A stretch of 64,000 bases of DNA from Symsagittifera roscoffensis (lineage: Eukaryota; Xenacoelomorpha; Acoela; Convolutidae), in assembly GCF_963678635.1 (NCBI RefSeq), contig NC_087062.1, positions 11,018,670-11,082,669 on the forward strand. The letters run 5' to 3'. Position 1 is the stretch's first letter; each line of letters begins with the position of its first letter. Under the pieces are notes generated by a model, which made no database searches, had not been told where the DNA came from, and was given only the letters and a program-made list of their open reading frames with translations. Made by a program: the position numbers and the translations under genes. This document shows positions 26,801 to 38,800 of the stretch, piece after piece.

Positions 26801-29800
26801 CCCTACCTTGGAGAGAAAATCCTAGATCCTCCAGTCGTACCAATACTACTATTATGAGAGCACCATTGACACCAGATTATGGGAGTATTTGGTTGCTAAC
26901 ATGTCTTCAAGTTGAGAAAACCCACTATTTAGAGTGGGTTCAGAAAAAGAGTCTTAACTCAAGTTGACCCCAAGCCCGGAATTCTTTAGTAAAAGGCGAA
27001 AGAATTTCACGTTCAGGATTGGAGTCTAGAGCGTATTGTACTCTCACCCTGCGGTAGCTCGTTCCTTCTATTTGTAACTCACAAATGATCCCCATCAAAT
27101 TGGGAATTTTTTGCTTGCTCTTGTGAAATTCGAGTTCAAATGCTTTTGAGTTCTAATAAGTTTTATCAGTTATCACAAACATTTGTGCCATCTGTTTCAA
27201 AAACCTTTTGGAAAGTCAGCTATCCGAAATGCATAATTTAAAACCATATATGGTGCAAATTTTCTTGAATGGCGTGTATCATTTTGAAGCAATTCATTTT
27301 TTGACGCGCAGAAACTTGAAAATAAATCCGAAACACCAAATCCGAGACGCCAAATGTTCGCGTAAAATATTCGGCCATTCCGTGTTGTGGCTTTCGAAGT
27401 TATCGTTTTTGAAATTCATAAAATCCACAATTGGTGTTCGGTAAGCCGATTACCAAACTCGGGGGAGTGTGTCAAACTGAAAGTAGTCAGTTCGTGATAT
27501 GCACATATAGTACCGGATTACGCTGCCGAATGAATAGATATTTTCGCCGCCCTCCCCTTATTATCCTATTAAACTGCAGAAAAGATTCGCTTCTTAGCGC
27601 AATATCTAGAGAAAGATGGGATCTCGTTAACTCATCTGGGGGTAAATGAATTAGGAATTATAATCAAGTGCAATAGGTATTGTAATCTCACTTCGAAACT
27701 GTCGATGCCCATCTCGGCGTTGGTCTTTGTCGACGCCTGGTTGTTGTTGCCCCCCTTAGTTAGTCCCCCCTTGTAGATGACCCATCTGGCTCTGATGTAT
27801 CCCTCCTCGTTTTTGCCCTCCGCACACTGTCTCACAAACTCACAGTCGAATGCCTGGATGATTTGCTTGCCTGTAATGATCGAGACAGGAAGTTAGACCA
27901 AATAAAAGGTCACCCTTAGTATTACAAAATAGTACAAATTAGTACAAAGGGGGGCTCCTTTCGGTCGGCAGGGAGTCAAATCCCTGAGGGGGAGGGGGAG
28001 GGTGAGGGGAGGCGTCCGCCCCGCTCCGCCTTTCCCCTAAATCCGCCCCTGCTTAGTATTATATTTCATTCTTTATCCTTTTGCTCAGTTTTCGAGAAAA
28101 CGCCATTTTGTAAAATTTTTTTTATAAAATTTCGAAATACTTTGAAAAACACTTACTCCTTAAATATTTATCATCTATATTTACACGTTAACGTTTTATG
28201 TTGCTCAGTTTTCGAGAAAACGCCATTTTGTAAAAGTTTTTTGTAACATTTTGAAATACTTTGAAAAACACTTACTCCTTAAATATTTATCATCTATATT
28301 TACACGTTAACGTTTTATGTTGCTCAGTTTTCGAGAAAACGCCATTTTGTAAAAGTTTTTTGTAACATTTTGAAATACTTTGAAAAACACTTACTCCTTA
28401 AATATTTATCATCTATATTTACACGTTAACGTTTTATGTTGCTCAGTTTTCGAGAAAACGCCATTTTGTAAAAGTTTTTTGTAACATTTTGAAATACTTT
28501 GAAAAACACTTACTCCTTAAATATTTATCATCTATATTTACACGTTAACGTTTTATGTTGCTCAGTTTTCGAGAAAACGCCATTTTGTAAAAGTGTTTTG
28601 TAACATTTTGAAATACTTTGAAAAACACTTACTCCTTAAATATTTATCATCTATATTTACACGTTAACGTTTTATGTTGCTCAGTTTTCGAAAAAACGCC
28701 ATTTTGTAAAACTTTTTTGTAACATTTTGAAATACTTTGAAAAACACTTACTCCTTAAATATTTATCATCTATATTTACACGTTAACGTTTTATGTTGCT
28801 CAGTTTTCGAGAAAACGCCATTTTGTAAAAGTTTTTTGTAACATTTTGAAATACTTTGAAAAACACTTACTCCTTAAATATTTATCATCTATATTTACAC
28901 GTTAACGTTTTATGTTGCTCAGTTTTCGAGAAAACGCCATTTTGTAAAAGTTTTTTGTAACATTTTGAAATACTTTGAAAAACACTTACTCCTTAAATAT
29001 TTATCATCTATATTTACACGTTAACGTTTTATGTTGCTCAGTTTTCGAGAAAACGCCATTTTGTAAAAGTTTTTTGTAACATTTTGAAATACTTTGAAAA
29101 ACACTTACTCCTTAAATATTTATCATCTATATTTACACGTTAACGTTTTATGTTGCTCAGTTTTCGAGAAAACGCCATTTTGTAAAAGTTTTTTGTAACA
29201 TTTTGAAATACTTTGAAAAACACTTACTCCTTAAATATTTATCATCTATATTTACACGTTAACGTTTTATGTTGCTCAGTTTTCGAGAAAACGCCATTTT
29301 GTAAAAGTTTTTTGTAACATTTTGAAATACTTTGAAAAACACTTACTCCTTAAATATTTATCATCTATATTTACACGTTAACGTTTTATGTTGCTCAGTT
29401 TTCGAGAAAACGCCATTTTGTAAAAGTTTTTTGTAACATTTTGAAATACTTTGAAAAACACTTACTCCTTAAATATTTATCATCTATATTTACACGTTAA
29501 CGTTTTATGTTGCTCAGTTTTCGAGAAAACGCCATTTTGTAAAAGTTTTTTGTAACATTTTGAAATACTTTGAAAAACACTTACTCCTTAAATATTTATC
29601 ATCTATATTTACACGTTAACGTTTTATGTTGCTCAGTTTTCGAGAAAACGCCATTTTGTAAAAGTTTTTTGTAACATTTTGAAATACTTTGAAAAACACT
29701 TACTCCTTAAATATTTATCATCTATATTTACACGTTAACGTTTTATGTTGCTCAGTTTTCGAGAAAACGCCATTTTGTAAAAGTTTTTTGTAACATTTTG

Positions 29801-32800
29801 AAATACTTTGAAAAACACTTACTCCTTAAATATTTATCATCTATATTTACACGTTAACGTTTTATGTTGCTCAGTTTTCGAGAAAACGCCATTTTGTAAA
29901 AATTTTTTGTAACATTTTGAAATACTTTGAAAAACACTTACTCCTTAAATATTTATCATCTATATTTACACGTTAACGTTTTATGTTGCTCAGTTTTCGA
30001 GAAAACGCCATTTTGTAAAAGTTTTTTGTAACATTTTGAAATACTTTGAAAAACACTTACTCCTTAAATATTTATCATCTATATTTACACGTTAACGTTT
30101 TATGTTGCTCAGTTTTCGAGAAAACGCCATTTTGTAAAAGTTTTTTGTAACATTTTGAAATACTTTGAAAAACACTTACTCCTTAAATATTTATCATCTA
30201 TATTTACACGTTAACGTTTTATGTTGCTCAGTTTTCGAGAAAACGCCATTTTGTAAAAGTTTTTTGTAACATTTTGAAATACTTTGAAAAACACTTACTC
30301 CTTAAATATTTATCATCTATATTTACACGTTAACGTTTTATGTCTGAGTCAGTGAATCGCAATTTTTGGGTCAAAATTTTTCACAAGTTTTGCACGTAGT
30401 CGACCAGATGCGCTTAAACGTGCATATCACCTTTCCCAATTTTCAGGGTTTTCCCTATCAATAAAATTTTTTGTCGGTGAGCGAATGATTCAATTTAGTT
30501 GCTTCGTTTATTTTCAGCCACATAATTTTTTGAAATACCAAAACATTTTTTTCCCACGGGTTAACTTGCCTTTCTGTACATCTGGGAGGGTGATTGACAC
30601 TGGGAGAGAGTAGGCGAAGTCTTTACTCCTTCCGAACGTGGACTGCATCTCAGGGTCCTAAAAATCCTCATCTAAGTGCACTTCAGATAACCTCAGAAAG
30701 ATTCAAGTACTTGAAATGGTTTCTAAGACGCGAAAAATCTTGGAATTAAAATATACTCGAATTCGATCTTGTTTGGTATCATATTAAAATTGTTTTCATT
30801 GATGATTCGGTTTCCTAAATAAACTTACAAGTATTTTTCATTTTGACTGTCGAAAACGCATCAAAAAGTTTCCGTTTTTGAGACTGGTTCACAGCGTCAG
30901 TAAAAAAAGAATAATCTGCAACTCTAATTTGCAACTCTGTGACCTTATCATCCCAATTTTCGTAAGGAAAGTAACGGAATATATGTGCTCGGTGTGGTTT
31001 TTTTAGACAAATTTCGACTTTTTAACTAGCCTTTTTTTGACGGAATTGTTTTTGTTTCATTCAAAAAATGTTGATAACTTGAGCTTAAATTGGAAAAGAT
31101 ATTTTACCTGTGATTATATTTTGTTAAGTTATAAGGGTTTAAAGATTACCATTTGGGCCAATTTGGGACAATCAACGCGCAATATATTTCGCGCTATTAA
31201 CGCGTAAGCGGAGATTTAATTCGTCTTAAAAATCGTTCCAAATTGGTTGTGGTTGAACGAAGCTTATTTGCCATAATTGATTTGTTACAAGGAACGAATT
31301 CTATCTTTCTGTACTTTATATGGCGTGTGGGGGGATGATTTTCATAAAAAATTTCAAATTTTAGAAAAAAAAAATTTCATTTTATTTTATTTCATTTCAT
31401 TTTTTTATGTTATTACTGCTGCTCCATAAACCTTAAAAGGCAGTCGGAACATTCAGGGCTTCGCACTGATACGAGAGTCTTGTTTCTTTTACTTTTCACG
31501 CTAAATTAGCTACCACAAAAATCATTTGAGGTTTTAATTAAACCTAGATTTGCTAATCAAAAAAAAACTTTCGGAAAAAATCGACTTTGGAAATTTTAAT
31601 CGTAACTGAAAAGACTGGAAATTGTGACCACGTTCAACCACTTTTGTGCTTCTTTTTATTTCTTCGCTACAATCGCAAATGCAAAAGTATTCGTACAGCA
31701 AAGTCCGATTGCTTTTCACGCAAAATGGATAGAAATGAGACGAAAATAGCTTGTTTTAAAATCACCATAATTAACCAGATTTTCTTTCTCTCTATTTTTT
31801 TTCTTTTTTTTTGGCTTCATGTTGTAATTTCAGAAAAATGGATTTTTAAGCGTTTATGCACTTTTAAAGGTTTTGATTGATATTTTATTGCAGCGAAAGG
31901 AGCCTAATAAACTGTGCATCTAAAATTGAGATAAGTTTATCAATTGACAATTAAGGGGACAAAAAAATTTGCTTCCATCGATCAAACTCTTTTTTCGCCT
32001 GTTTATTTGACAATTTGGGAAAAGTTTGAGTTTTCAGTGCAAATCTGTACAATTGTTGGTTCTTAAGCAATTAACTCTTCCTAATTTCAGCATCAGAAAT
32101 AATAAGCTCCTTTTGTACAAATAAATCAAAATTGATTCAGCTAATATAATCTAAAACTGCATTGAATGCAAAGAACTCATTCTCTAAAAATATATTCGTG
32201 CAAAAAGGAAAACTAAGAAATAACTTTCGAAACAGATTTTGTACTCATTATGCATAGAACGCAATCAAAACTTTAGAGCTTAAAGTTTACTGTGAAAGCT
32301 TTTGCTTTGTGACTATACATTCAATCGACTACAGTTCCTTTTATTTTCTTTTAAAAAATCAAAAAGACAACAATTAATTTTCGAAAAACGGAAGACAAGG
32401 AAAACCATGATTTCATACAGTTATTATCAGCTCATTCGCTAAAAGTTAAAAGAGCACTCAGTCACTTGTGCTGAGCTTACATTAGGGACAGTTTGTTAGC
32501 AAACTATTCGTTCAGCATAAATCAAGATCGAACACTTTTTTGCCTTTTATTCAAACTTGGTGGAAGTGAGACAAAAAAATTTTGGAATAAACAATACAAA
32601 AAAATTTCATCAGATTTTTTAAAGTTGAATTCTCAGCTCATGTTTGACCCAAAATCAGTCAAGGGAGTGTATGCATTTTCTTAAATTACGCACAATTACG
32701 CAACATCGTTTTTTTGTTTTATTTTATCAAAAAACCAATTATTCTGTGCTCTCCAAATTGAGAGAAGCTTATTGATTGACAACCGATGGAATGAAAGTAT

Positions 32801-35800
32801 TAGGCACCGTAAGAGATGGAGTTCGTACAATAACTCGCTATTTTAGAATATTCTATTTGTTTGATGCAAGTCGTTTTATTTTTTCAATTCTCGGGCAATT
32901 ATTGTGTTGAAAATTTTGGCAGCAGAACTTAGTTTGCTCCTTTTGGTACAAAAAAAATCAAAATTAGTTCAACCCACAAAATCTAAAGTAGTAGCAAAAT
33001 TAGTGAAAACTTATCATGAGCCTTGAAATGCAATCAAAGTTGTAAAGCTAAAAGTTTGCTGTACAATTTTTACTGCGTGACTGTACGTGAAGTTGAATTT
33101 CGCCCGTTTTAAAATTGAACCAAAATACTAATTGTATTTTTAAAAAATTAAAAACTGACATGAAAATCAAGAGAACTGGTTTCATTAAGCTATTATCACC
33201 TTATTTGTCCCAATTGTTTTGAACCTAGTTTTGCTATCCGCAAAACTCTATTCTGTAGCACAAGACTTCTCGTAGATCAGGGCAAAGCCCTGAAGGTTCC
33301 GACTGTCCCTTCATTCATATCGAATAGTTTTTGGAAAAATAAAATATTGAAAATTTATAAATTTTGGTTAATATCAAAGTGTGTTCAGCCGTACACATTT
33401 AATACGACCGATCTGACGAGCTAGCCTCAATTCAATTTGGATTGATTTTGTTGTGCGGGATAATTCGCCACGCATAAGTAATTCGCATTACGCTCTCAGC
33501 AATATGAATAAATTTTTAAAGCGCACATAATTTAGTCCAGAACATTTCGGCAATTTTCAAACCCCCAGAAATTTACAAAAATAAGTGGAGGTAAAATATG
33601 TTTCTAAATTTGAACTCAGGAAGTCAATGAGATTTTAAAAAATTTTGTTGAAAACTATTATTTCTATCGGCGAAAATTGACTGAATAAAAAAACTAAATC
33701 TAGAATAAATTTTCCGTTTTCTTTCGAAAGTCGGAACAATCAAATAATTAAGTATGTTTAAAAAAATGAAAAGTGCGCAACTTAAAACAAGAATCAATCA
33801 TTTATAAATTTAATTTGAAGTAAAGTGGCCTAGAAAAGTATGAGTACAGCACAATTTGAGCTCAAAAAGTTTTATTGTCGTTTATGCAAATAGGATGGCA
33901 TTGAGACAAAACATGTTTGATTAAAAAAAAATTCGCAACATTCCATATTAAACATTTAGTTTAGAAGCTTAAGTTTTTTGCAAGTTTTTGCATTTTCATG
34001 TTTTCATTTAAAAAAGGTACGCAAAAATGACTGGATCAATTTTTAAATTTGTTGCTTTGAAAAGAACCGATTAGTCTGTGCTATCCAATTTGAGAAAAGC
34101 TTAATGATTAAAATTGACAGCATAAAAACGTTTGCATAAAAATAGGAGTTTTTTGCTGTAATGACTTGCTATCTGAAAAAGTTTGAATTTTTGATGCGAA
34201 TCCACTTTTTTGTCAACTTGCAAGCAATTATATTCTTTAAACAGAACTTGAAAGGCTGCAGTACTTTGTGATACCATAAGTTGGAAATCAATTCAGCCCA
34301 CAAAAAACATATTCTTTAGTAGCAGAACTTGAAAGGCTGCAGTACTTTGTGATACCATAAGTTGGAAATCAATTCAGCCCACAAAAAACATAGATTTGCA
34401 AATAATCTCAATGACCGGAAAAAATTCAATTGCAAAAAACGCTGTGATTTTTTTGAAGAGTTTTATTAGAAGCAATTTTTATACCCAATGAGCGTAAAAC
34501 GCGATCAAAATTGTGGAGCCACAAAATTTGCTCTATATTTTTTTTGCTATTGACTGTACGTGAAATCGCGATAATAGCGCGCGATTTTTTGAAACTGAAA
34601 CAATAACAAAAACAACTTCGAAAAACTGAAAACCGAAATGAAAACCAAAAAGTGGTGTTATTAAGGTTTTATATCATCTCATTCTTTCAGATTATTACCT
34701 AGTTCGATCTTCTTCTCTTCTTCCGCTATTTAGAAAAAAAACGAAAACTAAAGTTTTTACACCCACATTTGAAACATAAGTTTTTTTTTCAAGTTTTCTC
34801 ATTTCTATTTGCTCCAGCCTGCGCTCATTGCACAGCAGCCGGTTTTGGTTGTTACCTTGTAGAGATGGTACGTGGATGTGATGGTGGCGAGTACCAGATG
34901 ATATGTCTTCCCTGGCTGGCACTTGGTCAACACGGCCAGCTGCTGGTTGACATCCACAGGCTGGTTTGTTTTCCCGTTGATCACCACTCGGTACTCTAAA
35001 CGCACAGGTTTCACACAAAAAAAAAACAAATCAAAAAATTACGAGGGTTAAAATTAGCATAATTGGCCGCTCGATCTTCCCCCGTATTCATGGTTTATGG
35101 CTTAGTTTCCATACTGATACTTACATACAGAATGTTCTATTTATTTTTTACATCTAGTTATTACTAGTTTTTCTCAATATTTTTTTTAAAGAAAAATGAG
35201 AAGCAGCAGAGTTGATTTTTTAAAAAAATTTAGCCAGTATCGATTGCTCGACTTATACTTTGGCTTTCGAAGTCTAGAAATAGCAGTTTTGGGACCGAAT
35301 ACCCGCGGCAAACTACTTTAAGTCAATCAGAAAGTCGAAACATATCCAACTTTGGTCGGGACGGTCGAAGCATACAGAATTTTGAGAAAGATATTCGAAA
35401 CATCAGTAACTCGTAAGCTCTCAACTCGGGAGCTTCAGACCAGCCCGAAAACTCTTCTTATGTGAAGGTACATCCAATTTTGAAGGACGACTGACCTATG
35501 GTTAAAGACTTCCCAGAAGATGGTAAGCTACACCAGGGGCGGATCAAGGAACTTCTCGAGGGGAGAGGCGAATTTTCAAAAAATATCGAAAATTTTGTCG
35601 ACCTTTTTTTAGGTCGACCAAATTGATTTTCGCAAATATTTAGAAAGACCCGATAGGTTTGAGTTTATTTCGTTAGTCAGCCATTTTAATTTCTGTCCAA
35701 TGTTTAGCTGCTAAACATTGGACAGAAATCAAAATGGCTGACCAAAATAAACTCAAATCTATATCAGTGCGCGGTAGCAGCAGAAAAATATATAGCTTGC

Positions 35801-38800
35801 CTTTGAGATCTCTCCGGATAATCTTGGTCGCAAACACGTTGTCTGGATTCCTGTGTGTGCATGGTTTCGCCCATGACACTCGGATACTTGTAGGCGTGTA
35901 TCCAGTCAGAACCAAATTACTGGACTTGATGGGCGCCGGAGTCCGGATTATGAGGGGGTCATACACGTGCACAGAGTCGAACTCTTCTTCTTGGTCCGGA
36001 TTTTGGGCTGACTTTTTGCTCAATTTCTTTCCTTTCTGATTCTCGGGTGGCAGCTTTGATGTAGCTGAAGAAATAATTGTTAAGTTCACATTTTTGTCGC
36101 TGCACTAAAAACTGTCCAACTTTTTTTAAAACCATCTCAACCGTTTAAAGAGCTCATCAAAGGCTAAACAATTACAAGAATAAAAATAGCTGCTGCTCAA
36201 GCTGCGAGTAGCACAGATTATTTGGACCACATTCTTTTTTCAAGTTGAACTTTCTTTTTTTATTATTTCATCGTTTTTTTTGTGTGTTTGGAGAGGGAAT
36301 AAAAACTAGTTAAGAAAACGATTAGATGTTTTTTTAGCAATTAAATGTATCAATATTTTTAGGAATTCTATATCACACTTTCACTATAAATTCTAATCTT
36401 TTTCCACGAATTTTCTGTGTTTAGCATTGGTATGCATAAGACTATTAATCCGTAAGAAAAAAGGCTAACACACGAGCTGTTCAGTTTTTCATGGAGAACC
36501 GCTGTTATGCCCCTGGTTGAAATTTACATGCATTTTTTAGGTTATTTTTCTGGGCTGGGTAATGTTGCCTCACCCTCTAGCAACGAGCACGGATCATGTT
36601 GGGCCTCGAACATCCGACCTTTCGTTATACAGACGGAGACGTAACCACTTCACCACCGCTCCTCAAAATATTTCTACCTCATGCCAGATTTTTACATGAA
36701 AAAGCTTACAAAGTTACAACACCCGATTACAAAGTTCCCTTTTACTTGGTAGTCGGAACACTTAGCAAAAGTCAAACTATAGTAAAGATGACAGAAACAA
36801 AAACGACAAAATTTTTTTAACTGTCCACAAATTGTAGAAATAAATTTGGAAATAAGGTAATAAGACATTGGCATGGAAAATCATACCTTCAAGGTTGATT
36901 TGATAAACAGTTGCCGGCTCCAAATCAGACAGGGTAAAACGCCGAGCCTCCGGGTCGACGGAAACACAGTCAAAATACCTCGTCGATTGTCCACCGACAT
37001 TCTCCGAGTACTCGTTAAACGACACGACCTGCTTCTCGTACTTCAGTTCGACCGAATCATCATTCGGCGAAGTGAATGTCGCCCATTTAAGCGTGATTGA
37101 ATTGGGCTTCAGCTTGCTAATGACTAGACTTCTTATATCCTCTTTGGGCAAAGTCAAAGAGCTTAAGGTTACATAAGGCAGCCAGTGGTTGACAATTTTT
37201 TCGAATCTCATTTCTAGAGGAATCTCGGTCAAGTTTTTCATTTTCTTGTCCTGGCACGCTTCAAAGTACCTGTCTGAAATCACCATTAGAGTGAAATCCC
37301 ACTGGGTAGTATGGGCTAAATCGGGAACTGTGAATTGGGTTTCGGTGGGAGGAATATTGAAGCACTTCGTCTCAGTATCTGGAGGATCTTGATCCGCTTC
37401 AGTCTCAAAAAACTGTTCTCTCACTTCAATTCGATAACCTTAAAGAAACAAATTGCAAAAAAAGTATTAACTGATTTGTTTCACATTTTTTTTGGAAGTA
37501 GTTTAATTTTTTTTGCTGCTTGGCAATTTTAATCTATAAATTTTCATTGGCCAATGAAAATTTTTAGATTAAAAATTTCGAGCCCAAATGTTTGAGTGTC
37601 TTTTGCAGTGTATAAAATTGAATTTTAGTTTTTTTATGAGTCTTTTTCACACTAAAAAAATAGTGAAGCGAAAAAAATAGGGAAGCTCATAACCATTTGC
37701 GTGTTCCAACAAGGATAACTGGTTGCTGTGCAAGTAGCACAGAACGTTCCAAGCACATTTATATAAAACTACAAAAAAATCTTTATTTTTCAAGTTGGTG
37801 TCGTTTTGTGTGTGTGTGGTGTGTCATGAAAAGAAATTCAAAATAGGCAAATTGGACTGTAGTATGCGTCAAAAAAGGATAGAAAACCAAAAAAATATAT
37901 ATAATTAAACTCAAAACTTGTTTAATTTTTCTTTTTTTTTCAGTTTTTTTCGAGAATTTTTTTTCAATCTATGAAGTTTTCATTACCAAGATAAAGCCAA
38001 CCTTTGAAACTAATTTACTGGAGTACACTTAAGTTTTTTTAGATATAAATAAAGGTTTCACGGCTGCTTATCCTTCGGGAAAAAACACCTGCTTTTGGTT
38101 AAATTTTTCGTTTCTGACAATGAGAGTACTATTCTTGTATTTAACTATTCAGCTCAGATATTCTCACATCTTTTAAAATTTAAAAAAATAATATTATTTT
38201 AAAAACAAAATATTTAACAGATACAGATCAGAATGAAGATGTGGTGGACGACCTGACCTGACTTCAAGAGTAGTAGTTTTCTAATTACTATCTTTTAAAA
38301 GTCTTTTGAACTGGAATTTGAAGTAAATAATTTCCATATGATTACTTTCTGTATAATTCAATTTACTTCCATAAGGTTTCGAATATCACAAAAGAGCTTT
38401 GTAAGAAATCCAGACAAATTTCGGATACTTAATTCATAAAATGAAAAACACCTTTGGCTTGATTGTAGCTACTTTACTAACAAAATTTGGTGACGAGGCA
38501 CTTGAAAATTTCATAATGACCCTTAGAATAATTGTAAAAACAAAAATTACTAGAACATGAAACATATATATTTTTTGGGTCTTGAAATTGCTTCGAATCT
38601 ATAAAACCTAACAAATTGTTTTGACTTCATTTTTATTGGATGCAATCAAACCTGCTATTCTTTCCAATTTGCAATAAATTTTCTAATTCAACATTGAATG
38701 GATCTACTTAACAATTGCCCCCTTTTAAGAAAGGGGGGGGCAACTGTTAAGTAGATTAAAATAAAGCATTTTGACCAATCAGAAAGCAGCAAAATTATAA

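Larger units (their letters stand above)
26077..27691 (-). other. Intron 14 (1.6 kb)
   Basis: Contains a duplicated exon-1 relic (26165-26235) and a hAT-like element (26283-26832). Bases 26833-27690 show no recognisable feature. Confidence 0.55.
27871..30569 (-). other. Intron 13 (GC-AG, 2.7 kb)
   Basis: Filled mainly by the 119-bp satellite (28073-30342). A partial hAT-like element precedes it at 27925-28052. Bases 30343-30569 hold nothing recognised. Confidence 0.65.
31590..34690. repeat. Three diverged copies of a ~0.8-kb segment
   Basis: Copies at about 31590-32445, 32446-33235 and 33755-34690 share, in order, a GAGACgAAAA block, GTGCTMTCCAAATTGAGA-AAGCTTA, GTACAAATAAATCAAAATT, GCGATCAAAA and TGACTGTACGTGAA. 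An unrelated element (33261-33740) separates copies 2 and 3. Confidence 0.6.
30658..34855 (-). other. Intron 12 (4.2 kb) with segmental triplication
   Basis: Contains two hairpin-ended elements (30956-31491 and 33261-33740) and three diverged copies of a ~0.8-kb segment (31590-32445, 32446-33235, 33755-34690). A 70-bp exact duplication lies inside the third copy. No gene seen. Confidence 0.55.

Noticed and set aside
28073-30342. CRISPR-like regular repeats
   Set aside because: Units are contiguous with no unique spacers, and the host is a eukaryote; this is an ordinary tandem satellite. The same applies to 54500-63848.
30560-30572. Alternative GT donor (AAGTTAAC) for exon 13
   Set aside because: Using it gives phase 2 into a phase-1 exon and a stop soon after; the GC donor four bases upstream keeps the FN3 reading.
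36873-37532. Plus-strand frames opposite exon 10
   Set aside because: Exon 10 carries two FN3 units on the minus strand; the opposite frames are incidental.
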